From: an uncultured Duncaniella sp.
GTDB lineage: Bacteria > Bacteroidota > Bacteroidia > Bacteroidales > Muribaculaceae
DNA length: 64,000 nt
Assembly (NCBI GenBank): GCA_910584825.1
Contig: CAJUCI010000002.1
Span: 109,494-173,493 of the forward strand
Direction: 5' to 3'
The translations under genes and the position numbers were made by a program. Positions 1 through 7,511 of this stretch are shown here, piece after piece; within the stretch, counting starts at the first letter, position 1; the number at the start of each line of letters is the position of its first letter. The notes under the pieces were generated by a model, which saw only the letters and a program-made list of their open reading frames with translations, was not told the origin of the DNA and did not search any database.

Positions 1-1192
1 TGTTGCGAAACACTATCTTTTCGGAGTTATAGGAGGCGCGCAGGGTCAGGGGGTACTGGTCCTGACGAAACCTCGACGACTCTACATCCTGACGGCGCGT
101 GACGGTAACAGGATTGCCCTCGGAGTCATTCAGCAAATATTGTCCCTCGGTGGAGTTGCCGTTGTGGCGGCTGCTTTCGTTGGTGACTCCGGCATAGAGG
201 TCATAGACCATTTTCCTGTAGGAGAATTTGGAGAATACGCTCGACTTGTTGGTAAATCCGGCTATAGCCGTCTCGTCGGCCTTGAGTTTGGTGTATCCGC
301 CATACTCATACTCCTGCATTATGAAGTTGATTGCACGCTGCGCCCCCTGAAAACGGGGGTCGGTGGGGTTGATAAGCAGTTCGACACGTCTGACATCGGC
401 TGTGCGCAATCCCTCCATCTCCTGCGCCGAGGCGGGCATGGAGTTGATATATACAGGGATTGACCGGCCGAAGTTGTCAGTTATCGCGCCGGAGAATGCG
501 TCGACCCTGACTTCGGGCATGGACATGATACGGAGCAGGTCGGTGGCGTCCCGGGCCGCACGCTTCTGCCGCCCGGAGGGGGTGTAGATTGAACGGTCAG
601 CCGAAAGGGTCGATGCAGTGGCCTCGACCGACACCCCCTTGAGCTGAATGGCATTGGAGCGCATGGTGATGTCGCCGAAATTAAATCCTCGTCCTGTGTG
701 ATAGGTGGGCAGATACCCCACCCCGCTCAGTTTGGCTATGACCCGGCTGCGGTCGCACGGAATGAGGAAGCGGCCGGCCGCGTCGGTGGTGCCGTAGGTC
801 ACGACAATAGAATCCTTGGGAGCGAGGAGCATGACTGTGGCGAAAGGGATGGTCTCGCCATGCTCGTCGACCACGCGGCCCGAATATTTGTAGCGGCCGC
901 GCTGCATGGCCTCGACAAAGATGCGGTCGCCCACGACAAGAATCGAGATGGGGTTGTAGCTCGTAAGCCGGCGTATGGCCGTAACGGCATCGTCGGTGGC
1001 AATGTCGGCATCCACCTTATAATCCTCAAGTTCGTTATATATAAAGCTGATATTCAGCTCGGGATGCTCGCGGCTGATGCGTGCGAGGGCCTGTGACACA
1101 GGCACGGAACGGAAGCGGTAGGTGTACTCGTGCGCCGAGGCTGAGATGATGCCGACGATGACCGACATCATGAAAAGTATGACGTGTCTCAT
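1..1192 (-). CDS. STN-domain outer-membrane TonB-dependent receptor-like protein, 3' end beyond window
   Basis: The reading frame is open from an ATG at 1192 down to the window edge, about 397 codons, so the C-terminal barrel is missing. My translation starts MRHVILFMMSVIVG, a signal peptide. Residues about 22-93 look like an STN (secretin/TonB short N-terminal) domain. Residues about 97-180 look like a carboxypeptidase-regulatory-like beta-sandwich (RYKYSGRVVDEHGE). A plug-like region follows (VYINSMPASAQEMEGL) and then the first barrel strands. The start lies 2 bp after the anti-sigma stop codon, so translation is probably coupled. By family knowledge, an STN domain next to a FecR-type anti-sigma factor and an ECF sigma factor suggests trans-envelope signalling as in FecA-FecR-FecI. 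The substrate is unknown. It could instead belong to the shorter 'outer membrane beta-barrel' families rather than be a true SusC. Confidence 0.75.
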   Translation of the reverse strand, partial: MRHVILFMMSVIVGIISASAHEYTYRFRSVPVSQALARISREHPELNISFIYNELEDYKVDADIATDDAVTAIRRLTSYNPISILVVGDRIFVEAMQRGRYKYSGRVVDEHGETIPFATVMLLAPKDSIVVTYGTTDAAGRFLIPCDRSRVIAKLSGVGYLPTYHTGRGFNFGDITMRSNAIQLKGVSVEATASTLSADRSIYTPSGRQKRAARDATDLLRIMSMPEVRVDAFSGAITDNFGRSIPVYINSMPASAQEMEGLRTADVRRVELLINPTDPRFQGAQRAINFIMQEYEYGGYTKLKADETAIAGFTNKSSVFSKFSYRKMVYDLYAGVTNESSRHNGNSTEGQYLLNDSEGNPVTVTRRQDVESSRFRQDQYPLTLRASYNSEKIVFRN

Positions 1193-1194
1193 GG

Positions 1195-1839
1195 TCATTT
1201 CACTGTCAACACGCCATCCTTAATGGTGATGTTTATCTGCTCGAAAATGTTAAGGTCGGCCACTACGTCGTCAATCGGGCGGGAGGGGTCCCACTTGAAA
1301 TACAGCCGCAGGTTGCGGACGTCAGGGCGGGCAAAGCGCACCTCAACACCATAGGCGGCTCCGATACGCGACATTATGCCGGCCAGGGTCTCGTCCTCAA
1401 ACACCACCGGCTCCGAAAGCTCGGCTACCGAGTCGTCGGCTACAGCCAGAGATGTCGCCGCCACATGGACATCGCCTGTCACAACCTCCTGCCCGGCATC
1501 GGCGGCGGTAAGGCCGTCGGAGGGGGCGGAGTGACTGAAACCGATGCCTACGGCCACGGCAACCGCCGCCGTCACTATCACTGCCGCGACAGCCGCCGCA
1601 CGGTTTCCGACCAGGCGGAGGAGCAACGGGCGGCGCATGTGGGTGCGCTCAAACTGTTGCCACTCGCGGGCCACCTTATCCTCATCGGGAATGTCCGCGC
1701 CGAATGTCGACGCGGAGATGAGGCACATCTCATCATACAAGGCCTTTGCCTCCGGGTCGGAAAGCAGCCGCTCCAACTCCTGAGGTGAATATTTCTCAGG
1801 ATGCCCGATGATGTCAAGCACTAAATCTAATTTATCCAT
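1195..1839 (-). CDS. Short FecR-type anti-sigma factor with DUF4974 C-terminus
   Basis: A 214-residue protein. It has an N-terminal cytoplasmic helical region (1-75), one Ala/Val-rich membrane helix at about 81-101, and a periplasmic part. Residues about 150-214 match the DUF4974/STN-like end of Bacteroidetes FecR proteins (LAGIMSRIGAAYGVEVRFAR). It should hold the ECF sigma factor inactive at the membrane until the receptor signals. It is short: usual Bacteroidetes FecR proteins are about 300 residues or more and carry a FecR beta-domain between the helix and DUF4974, which I do not see here. Its ATG overlaps the end of the sigma gene by 8 bp, and the receptor start follows by 2 bp, so the three genes form one transcript. 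Confidence 0.82.
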   Translation of the reverse strand: MDKLDLVLDIIGHPEKYSPQELERLLSDPEAKALYDEMCLISASTFGADIPDEDKVAREWQQFERTHMRRPLLLRLVGNRAAAVAAVIVTAAVAVAVGIGFSHSAPSDGLTAADAGQEVVTGDVHVAATSLAVADDSVAELSEPVVFEDETLAGIMSRIGAAYGVEVRFARPDVRNLRLYFKWDPSRPIDDVVADLNIFEQINITIKDGVLTVK

Positions 1840-2317
1840 TGTTCAAGGTTTTTCGGATTGTCTCGATGGCGTGACGCAGATGCTTGTAGACGGCTACCTC
1901 ACTTATGCCGAGCCTCGAGGCTATCTCGGCATACTTCAGCCCTTCGTGGAAACGCATGGCCACCACACGGCGGCATTGGGGAGCGAGGGCCGTGCCGACG
2001 ATTGAGTTGACCGCCTCGACCGTGGCCTCATCGGGCCAGTCTTCGTCGTCATACTCCTGCCCGTCGAGCATATAGAGCCGGGCGAGCCGCTCGCGCACGC
2101 CTGTGTCACGCACATGGTTGACACACCTGTTACGCACACTTGACATAAGATAGCCGGGGCCGACAGTCTGGCCGGTGTTTTGAAGCACCGAGGCAAAGAC
2201 ATCCTGCACGACGTCACGCGCGAGGCTGTCGTCATGCAGAATCATCATGGCCAGCCGGTACATCTGAGCATAATGTGTCTTGTAAAGCCGTTCTATTTCA
2301 CATCGGTCTGTCGTCAT
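1832..2317 (-). CDS. ECF-type RNA polymerase sigma-70 factor
   Basis: A 161-residue protein of typical ECF length. The sigma2 region covers about residues 8-72 (LYKTHYAQMYRLAMMILHDD, then ARDVVQDVFASV). The sigma4 helix-turn-helix covers about 105-155 (MRFHEGLKYAEIASRLGISE). It recruits RNA polymerase to its own target promoters, most likely including the receptor operon. It is the first gene of the sigma/anti-sigma/receptor unit and overlaps the anti-sigma gene by 8 bp. I see no clear housekeeping promoter just upstream. The upstream spacer holds a long palindrome at 2395-2532 that may separate this unit from the GH2 gene. Confidence 0.9.
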   Translation of the reverse strand: MTTDRCEIERLYKTHYAQMYRLAMMILHDDSLARDVVQDVFASVLQNTGQTVGPGYLMSSVRNRCVNHVRDTGVRERLARLYMLDGQEYDDEDWPDEATVEAVNSIVGTALAPQCRRVVAMRFHEGLKYAEIASRLGISEVAVYKHLRHAIETIRKTLNNG

Positions 2318-2394
2318 ACATCAATAAGACACGCAACATCCGAAAAACCTAACCTGAGATTCAAAAAAATATTAATAATCCCGCAGCTGTGTCG

Positions 2395-2532
2395 AAATTC
2401 AAGAAGGGGACATAAGGACATAAGGGACAAAAGACACTTAAGTATTTATTGTTTTAATACATCTTGATAATCAGATATATATATCTTATGTGTCTTTTGT
2501 CCCTTATGTCCTTATGTCCCCTTCTTGAATTT
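2395..2532. repeat. Long word-built palindrome, copy 1
   Basis: Arms of 48 bp at 2395-2442 and 2485-2532 are reverse complements with one mismatch, around a 42-nt AT-rich loop containing GATAATCA. Each arm reads as octamer-like words (GACATAAG, GACATAAG, GACAAAAG). It lies 43 bp past the GH2 stop codon and could act as a transcript 3'-end hairpin. Related copies are at 39114-39242 and 47279-47403. Confidence 0.93.
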
Positions 2533-2574
2533 TAAGCCTGTCACATAATCTCTGTTACAGCGGTTGGGGTTATA

Positions 2575-5001
2575 TTATTTCACGGGGATTGTCACTGTGG
2601 CGGGTTTGACGCCGGGGGCTGTGGCCTTGAAGGTCAGCGTGCCGGGGGTCTTGCCGCTACGGGCTATGGCTGTGGCCGCGCCGCTGAACAGTTTCATCTC
2701 GGGGTTCTGGAAGGGAAGCACGCAGGTGGGGTCGCCGTTGGCGGTGGCCTCGAAGGTGCCGGCTCCGCTCACCGCAAATTTCACCATGCGCGAGTCGGTC
2801 GGCACGATGTTGCCATCCTTGTCGGCCACCTGGACGGTGAAGTAGACGAGGTCGTCGCCGTCGGCGTTAAGCTCGGTGCGGTTGGGGGTCACCACGAGAT
2901 GATGGGCCTTGCCGGCGGTGCGAATGGTGCGCTCGGCGGCCTTGTTGCCGTCGGCGTCATAGGCCACCACGGTGACCTCGCCCGGCTCGTAGCGGGTGTC
3001 CATCCACATGAGGCGGTAACGGTTCTGATAAGTCGAGTCGTTCTTCTCCCTCACGCCCTGGCTCTTGCCGTTGATGAACAGTTCGGCCTTGGGGAAGTTG
3101 GTGTAGACAAACACGGGGGTCACCTCGCCCTCGCGTCCGGCCCAGTTCCAGTGGGGGAGTATGTGGAGGGTGGTGTCAGAGTCGTTCCACTTGGAGCGGT
3201 AGAGGTAGTAGCGGTCCTTGGGGAGCGATGCGAGGTCGATGATGCCGAACACCGAGCTGTGGCTGGGCCATGCGTCGGTGTCGTAGGGGGAAGGCTCGCC
3301 GAGATAGTCGAAGCCAGTCCATACGAACTGGCCTATCACCCAGTCGCGGTCATCGTCCATGGCGAAGTCGATGTCGGGGGTGTTGGACCACACGCACGAC
3401 TCGTTGTCATAGCTGTTGGACTGGTTGTCGGGGTGCATCACCACGTGGTGCTCGCCGAACTCGACGGGGAAGTGGTAGACGCCGCGCGACGATACGGTAG
3501 AGGCTGTCTCGGAGCCGAGTATCAGCTTCTGGGGGAGCACGTCGTAGGCCTTGTCATAGAACTGGGGCTTGTAGTTGAAGCCGGGGATGTCGAGGGCGGC
3601 GGCAAAGCCGTTGTCAAGCACGGCGCGTATCTGGTCCATTCCGCAGGTGACGGGGCGTGTGGGGTCGAGCTTATGCACGAGGTCCTGGAGCATTACCAGC
3701 TCCTGCACTCCGTCGGGGCCCCACTGCGAGGGCACTTCGTTGCCTATCGACCACATCACCACCGAGGGGGAGTTGCGATAGTGCTCCACCATGTTGGTTA
3801 TGTCCTTATCGGCCCAGTCGCTGAACACCGAGCCGTAACCGTTGGGTGACTTGGGGCGGAAGCTCCAGTCGTCAAACGGCTCAATCATAAGCATTATGCC
3901 CATCTCGTCGCACAGCTCGACAAGCTCGGGGGCGGGCATGTTGTGGGCGGTGCGGATGGCGTTGACGCCCATGTCCTTGAGCAGCTCAATCTGATGGCGC
4001 AGGGCCGAGCGGTTGACTGCCGCGCCGAGCGGGCCGAGGTCGTGATGGTTGCACACGCCCTTGAATTTGGTCACCTCGCCGTTGAGGAAAAATCCCTTCT
4101 CGGGGATGTATTCGAGCGAACGTATGCCGAAACGGGTGTCGTAGCTGTCAACCTCCTTGCCGTCGACGCTGAGGGTGGTGCGGGCGGTGTAGAGTGCGGG
4201 GCTGTCGGGGCTCCAGAGGTCAGGGCGGCTGACGAGGAAGTTCTGAGCGAACTTCTGACCGTGGGCGTGGTAGGTGGAGACATCTTTGGCCACCTCTTTG
4301 CCGGCGGGGTCGAGGATGACGGTGCTGACAGCGACCTTCTCACCCTTGGCGGCTCCGTCGATTTTCATTTCGAGATGCACCGAGGCTTCGTCCTTGCCCA
4401 CCTTGGGGGTGGTCACATATGTGCCCCATGTGGGGATATGCACCCGGGCGGTGTTAACCACATGCACGTTGCGGTAAAGGCCAGCGCCGGGATACCACCG
4501 CGATGCCTTCTCGTAATTCTCGAGCGCGACCTCAAGCTGATTCTCGCCCGGCACTATGGCATCGTCGACATTGACGTAAAACGAGTTGTAGCCATAGGGC
4601 CAGAATGCCACCTCGCGGCCATTGACCTTGACATGGGCATTGCTCATGGCTCCGTCAAAGACGAGTGTGACCGAGCGTCCGGCGGTGTCGGGCACCTCGA
4701 ATGTGGTGCGGTAGGTGCCCTTGCCGATGAACGGCAGACCGCCCGTGCGGCCGGTCTTGACAGTCTCCTCGGTCTCGCCGTTCTGCTCCACGGCCACTAC
4801 CTGGAGGTCGTTGTCGCGCGAGAAGGGGCCGTAGATGGCCCAGTCGTGCGGCACACGCACGTTCTGCCACTCGGTTGCCTCGTCGGGCGCGCCTTTCGAG
4901 AAACGCCAACCCTCGTTGAGGGTCTGCACATCGCGCTGCGCAAAGGCACACAGCCCAAGGCTGCCGAGAAGTGCCGCAGAAAATATCTTTAATGTATTCA
5001 T
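2575..5001 (-). CDS. Secreted GH2 beta-galactosidase-like glycoside hydrolase
   Basis: An 808-residue protein with a signal peptide (MNTLKIFSAALLGSLGLCAFA), so it is exported. GH2 sugar-binding and Ig-like domains fill about 25-295 and the TIM barrel about 300-610. The acid/base is E422 in MWSIGNE and the nucleophile is E498 in LILGSET. The C-terminus has DUF4982-like and Ig-like modules (about 620-808). The family removes terminal beta-linked sugars, and galactose is the best guess because a GH53 galactanase gene precedes it. It follows that gene by 92 bp on the same strand, with heptamer repeats in the gap, and the two are probably co-transcribed. Beta-glucuronidase or mannosidase specificity cannot be excluded from sequence alone. 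Confidence 0.88.
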   Translation of the reverse strand: MNTLKIFSAALLGSLGLCAFAQRDVQTLNEGWRFSKGAPDEATEWQNVRVPHDWAIYGPFSRDNDLQVVAVEQNGETEETVKTGRTGGLPFIGKGTYRTTFEVPDTAGRSVTLVFDGAMSNAHVKVNGREVAFWPYGYNSFYVNVDDAIVPGENQLEVALENYEKASRWYPGAGLYRNVHVVNTARVHIPTWGTYVTTPKVGKDEASVHLEMKIDGAAKGEKVAVSTVILDPAGKEVAKDVSTYHAHGQKFAQNFLVSRPDLWSPDSPALYTARTTLSVDGKEVDSYDTRFGIRSLEYIPEKGFFLNGEVTKFKGVCNHHDLGPLGAAVNRSALRHQIELLKDMGVNAIRTAHNMPAPELVELCDEMGIMLMIEPFDDWSFRPKSPNGYGSVFSDWADKDITNMVEHYRNSPSVVMWSIGNEVPSQWGPDGVQELVMLQDLVHKLDPTRPVTCGMDQIRAVLDNGFAAALDIPGFNYKPQFYDKAYDVLPQKLILGSETASTVSSRGVYHFPVEFGEHHVVMHPDNQSNSYDNESCVWSNTPDIDFAMDDDRDWVIGQFVWTGFDYLGEPSPYDTDAWPSHSSVFGIIDLASLPKDRYYLYRSKWNDSDTTLHILPHWNWAGREGEVTPVFVYTNFPKAELFINGKSQGVREKNDSTYQNRYRLMWMDTRYEPGEVTVVAYDADGNKAAERTIRTAGKAHHLVVTPNRTELNADGDDLVYFTVQVADKDGNIVPTDSRMVKFAVSGAGTFEATANGDPTCVLPFQNPEMKLFSGAATAIARSGKTPGTLTFKATAPGVKPATVTIPVK

Positions 5002-5035
5002 ATATCAGGTATGGTTATAGGTATTGATGATTATT

Positions 5036-5097
5036 TTGAAGAATTGATAATTGAAGAATTGATAATTACTAATTACTAATTGCTAATTACTAATTAC
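5036..5097. repeat. Heptamer array (AATTACT words) between GH53 and GH2 genes
   Basis: AT-rich tandem words of 7 nt (AATTACT with one AATTGCT variant) run up to the GH53 stop codon. The 32-bp block 5064-5095 is identical to 35002-35033 in the truA-speA spacer. Confidence 0.9.
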
Positions 5098-6146
5098 TTA
5101 AAGGCCTCAAGTGCCTTGGTGGGGCGGGAGTTGTCAAAGCATCCCTTGTCGTATCCGCCGTTATATCCGGCAGGAGCCTCGGGCTCCCAGTAGAATACGC
5201 CTTCAATCAGGCCTTTCCCCCACCCTTCTTCCTTGAGATATTTGAGGAGGTCATAAGCCTTGTCAGGCTCATTGTAAGGCATACCCACCTCGCAAATCAT
5301 CACCGGCTTGCCGTAACGGCTCCGGAGCGACGATGCGTTGGCCAGGCAATCCTTGGCAAATTTCTGCCACGAGTCAGCGGGCCACGGGTAGAGCGACATG
5401 CCTATCATATCGTATTTGGCATTGTTGTTTTTCAGTATATCAAACAGCCAGGTGAAGCGGGCGTTGTCGTTGCCGTTGTCGACATGCACTATCACATCGG
5501 CCTGCGGGAACACCGATTTCGATGCCTCATATCCGGCGGTGATGAGCGAGGCGAAATTCTGAGGGTGGGTTGTGGCATTGCCGAGGGGGAAGAGCATTCC
5601 GTTAGGGGTTTCGTTGCCAATCTGCACCCATTTGGGGATGATTCCTTCTGCCTTGAGTGCGCCGAGTATGTCGGTCACGTGGGCCGACACAGCACTTTTC
5701 AGGCCGTCAATATCGAGCGAGGCCCATTCGGCAGGAGCGTCCTGCTGGCCGGGGTCGGCCCAGGTGTCGCGGAAATGGAAGTCAATCATCAGGTCGAGGC
5801 CGAGGGCCTTGGCACGGCGGGCCTTGGCAAGGACATCCTGCTTGCCGTTCCATCCGTCGGCAGGATTGAGCCACACGCGCAGACGTATGGCGTCGATGCC
5901 GCAGTCGTCGCGCAGGAGCTGCATGCACTCTTTCTCTTCGCCCGAACGGGTGTAGAACTTGTGCCCTTCCTGCTCGAGCTGTGTGAGCCAGCCAACATCG
6001 GCTCCGGCTACAAAGTCAGAAGCGTCTTCGACAGGGGGGAGAACGGGAGCGGGGATGGTGTCAGGTTCGTCGCCTCCGCATGAGGCAAAAAGGCTTACCG
6101 CACTCAGCGCAAAGGCTGACAAAGTAATGGTAAATTTATTCATCAA
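5094..6146 (-). CDS. Arabinogalactan endo-beta-1,4-galactanase, GH53 lipoprotein
   Basis: A 350-residue protein with a lipoprotein signal: the lipobox LFASC puts the lipidated cysteine at residue 23, followed by GGDEPD, so it is probably surface or periplasmic and membrane-anchored. Residues about 45-345 form the GH53 barrel. The acid/base is E179 in WVQIGNE and the nucleophile is E286 in VMICEVG; VGWLTQLEQEG and RLRVWLNP are also typical of the family. The family cuts beta-1,4-galactan side chains of pectin. With the adjacent GH2 gene it makes a small galactan-degrading pair, but no SusC/SusD pair is seen next to it. A TAACTTTG -7 box lies upstream at 6272-6279. Confidence 0.93.
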   Translation of the reverse strand: MMNKFTITLSAFALSAVSLFASCGGDEPDTIPAPVLPPVEDASDFVAGADVGWLTQLEQEGHKFYTRSGEEKECMQLLRDDCGIDAIRLRVWLNPADGWNGKQDVLAKARRAKALGLDLMIDFHFRDTWADPGQQDAPAEWASLDIDGLKSAVSAHVTDILGALKAEGIIPKWVQIGNETPNGMLFPLGNATTHPQNFASLITAGYEASKSVFPQADVIVHVDNGNDNARFTWLFDILKNNNAKYDMIGMSLYPWPADSWQKFAKDCLANASSLRSRYGKPVMICEVGMPYNEPDKAYDLLKYLKEEGWGKGLIEGVFYWEPEAPAGYNGGYDKGCFDNSRPTKALEAFK

Positions 6147-6271
6147 CTTTTTAGGTAATAGTTTTTTATGGATAGATGATTATTATTTCTACAAATGATA
6201 TAATCTCAAAATAATCAGAACTGAGACCGGCAATCGGACTTCTCTTGCCAATCGGCCCGACTACCTATATA

Positions 6272-6302
6272 CAAAGTTACAAAATTTCAACAAACAAATC
6301 AA
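6272..6302 (-). promoter_or_regulatory. Bacteroidetes-type promoter for the GH53-GH2 unit
   Basis: On the minus strand TAACTTTG (6272-6279) matches the TAnnTTTG -7 box. A TTG at 6300-6302 lies 20 nt upstream as a possible -33 element. Confidence 0.55.
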
Positions 6303-6331
6303 GCCCCTACCCTCGGCAGGAGCTTGATTTA
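6297..6331 (-). terminator. Hairpin terminator after the DUF4831 gene
   Basis: Arms AATCAAGC and GCTTGATT flank a loop, and T-rich sequence follows on the minus strand. It lies about 45 bp after the DUF4831 stop and overlaps the GH53 promoter zone. Confidence 0.6.
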
Positions 6332-6373
6332 TAATTTAATAACAATTACGTAAATCTCTTATGGATTTTACGG

Positions 6374-7465
6374 TTACTCTCCGATGGTGCCGAGCTCACG
6401 GATTGAGCCGGTGAGAGGGTTGAAGCGTAGATAGGAGGGGGATTTCCTGGAGGTGAAGAGCGCGGGGTCGAGGCCGAACACTACGCCATACTGCGCCACA
6501 TCGTATGTGCCGCGGGCAAGGGTCTCGCCGTCATATGTCACGCTGACGCTCGCTGTGCCGGGGATGCGATAGGCTACGCCACCTTTGGGGAATGTCTTTG
6601 CCACACCTTTCTCGTTGACGGGGAGCTCTCCGCGCGATTCGGGCGAAACGGTTACATATATCGGTGCGCCCGAGAGGTCGTCGGGAGCCACAAGTCCGTC
6701 GACAGCCGAAAGACGCGCCACGACGGTGCGCTCAGGCTCACCCTCGGCGGGAACAGTGAAACGGTAGGTGCGCACCTCAACCGAAGTCTGCACCGTGCCG
6801 AGGAACATCGCTGTCAGAGCCTCCTCCTGGGCAGCTATCTGCTCGAGCGCAAGCTTCATGGCCGCGCCATCAGAGGGCATACCGTCAGCCTGGCCGGTGA
6901 TAATCTCGTTGCGGTTGGTGCGCAGTTCGTAAATCTTTGAGGCGGCAAGCTCGGCGCGCTTGGCCGATGACTTGCTCTGAATCATCTCGGGGGTCACTGC
7001 CTGACGCGCCACGGGTCGCTCAAGCACGGTAGGCTCAGCGGGGACAGCCTCGGGGAGTGTCACCTCAGTGATTGCGCCGTCATACGCCTCGTCATTGACC
7101 GACACGGGGAAGTTATCGTCATTCACAGTGATGAATGTGCCGTTGCCACCCTTGAGTGTCACAAGATAACGCTCGTTCTCGTCGGGATAGGCCGTCTGCT
7201 CAATCACGGCATCGGTTATGCGCCACGAGGTCGAGGGGGCGAGGATGGGGTCGGTGTTGAGATATTTACGCGCATACTGATAGAACTCGCCGGGAGTTCT
7301 GACAGTCTTTTCGGCTGCAATCGTCACCTCAAACGAGGTGAGCGGAAGCGTGTAGATGAGTCCGTATTCATTGGCCTTGGAGGCTGTGAGCTTGGCCGTG
7401 GTCTGAGCCGACGCTCCGGCAATGGCACACGCCCCGAGCATAAGGGCTATAATCTGATGTTTCAT
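6374..7465 (-). CDS. DUF4831 family secreted protein
   Basis: I choose the ATG at 7465 (MKHQIIALMLGACAIAGASA), which gives a clean signal peptide and 363 residues. The open frame extends 24 codons further up, but those codons overlap the nnr gene end and are not hydrophobic. The protein resembles DUF4831 proteins of Bacteroidales (YGLIYTLPLTSFEV near the mature N-terminus). No catalytic motif is visible; it is mostly beta-rich with a helical stretch near the middle. It is likely periplasmic or outer-membrane associated with unknown role. It follows nnr by 46 bp and is followed by a hairpin terminator, so the pair is probably one transcript. Confidence 0.8.
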   Translation of the reverse strand: MKHQIIALMLGACAIAGASAQTTAKLTASKANEYGLIYTLPLTSFEVTIAAEKTVRTPGEFYQYARKYLNTDPILAPSTSWRITDAVIEQTAYPDENERYLVTLKGGNGTFITVNDDNFPVSVNDEAYDGAITEVTLPEAVPAEPTVLERPVARQAVTPEMIQSKSSAKRAELAASKIYELRTNRNEIITGQADGMPSDGAAMKLALEQIAAQEEALTAMFLGTVQTSVEVRTYRFTVPAEGEPERTVVARLSAVDGLVAPDDLSGAPIYVTVSPESRGELPVNEKGVAKTFPKGGVAYRIPGTASVSVTYDGETLARGTYDVAQYGVVFGLDPALFTSRKSPSYLRFNPLTGSIRELGTIGE

Positions 7466-7511
7466 AATTCTATACTGATATTCGGGAGAATCGAATTGAT
7501 ACTGTAACAAA

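Noticed and set aside
2899..4992. Long plus-strand open frames opposite the GH2 gene
   Set aside because: They are antisense to a clear GH2 enzyme with both catalytic glutamates, and arise from high GC at third positions. Their translations show no family motifs.
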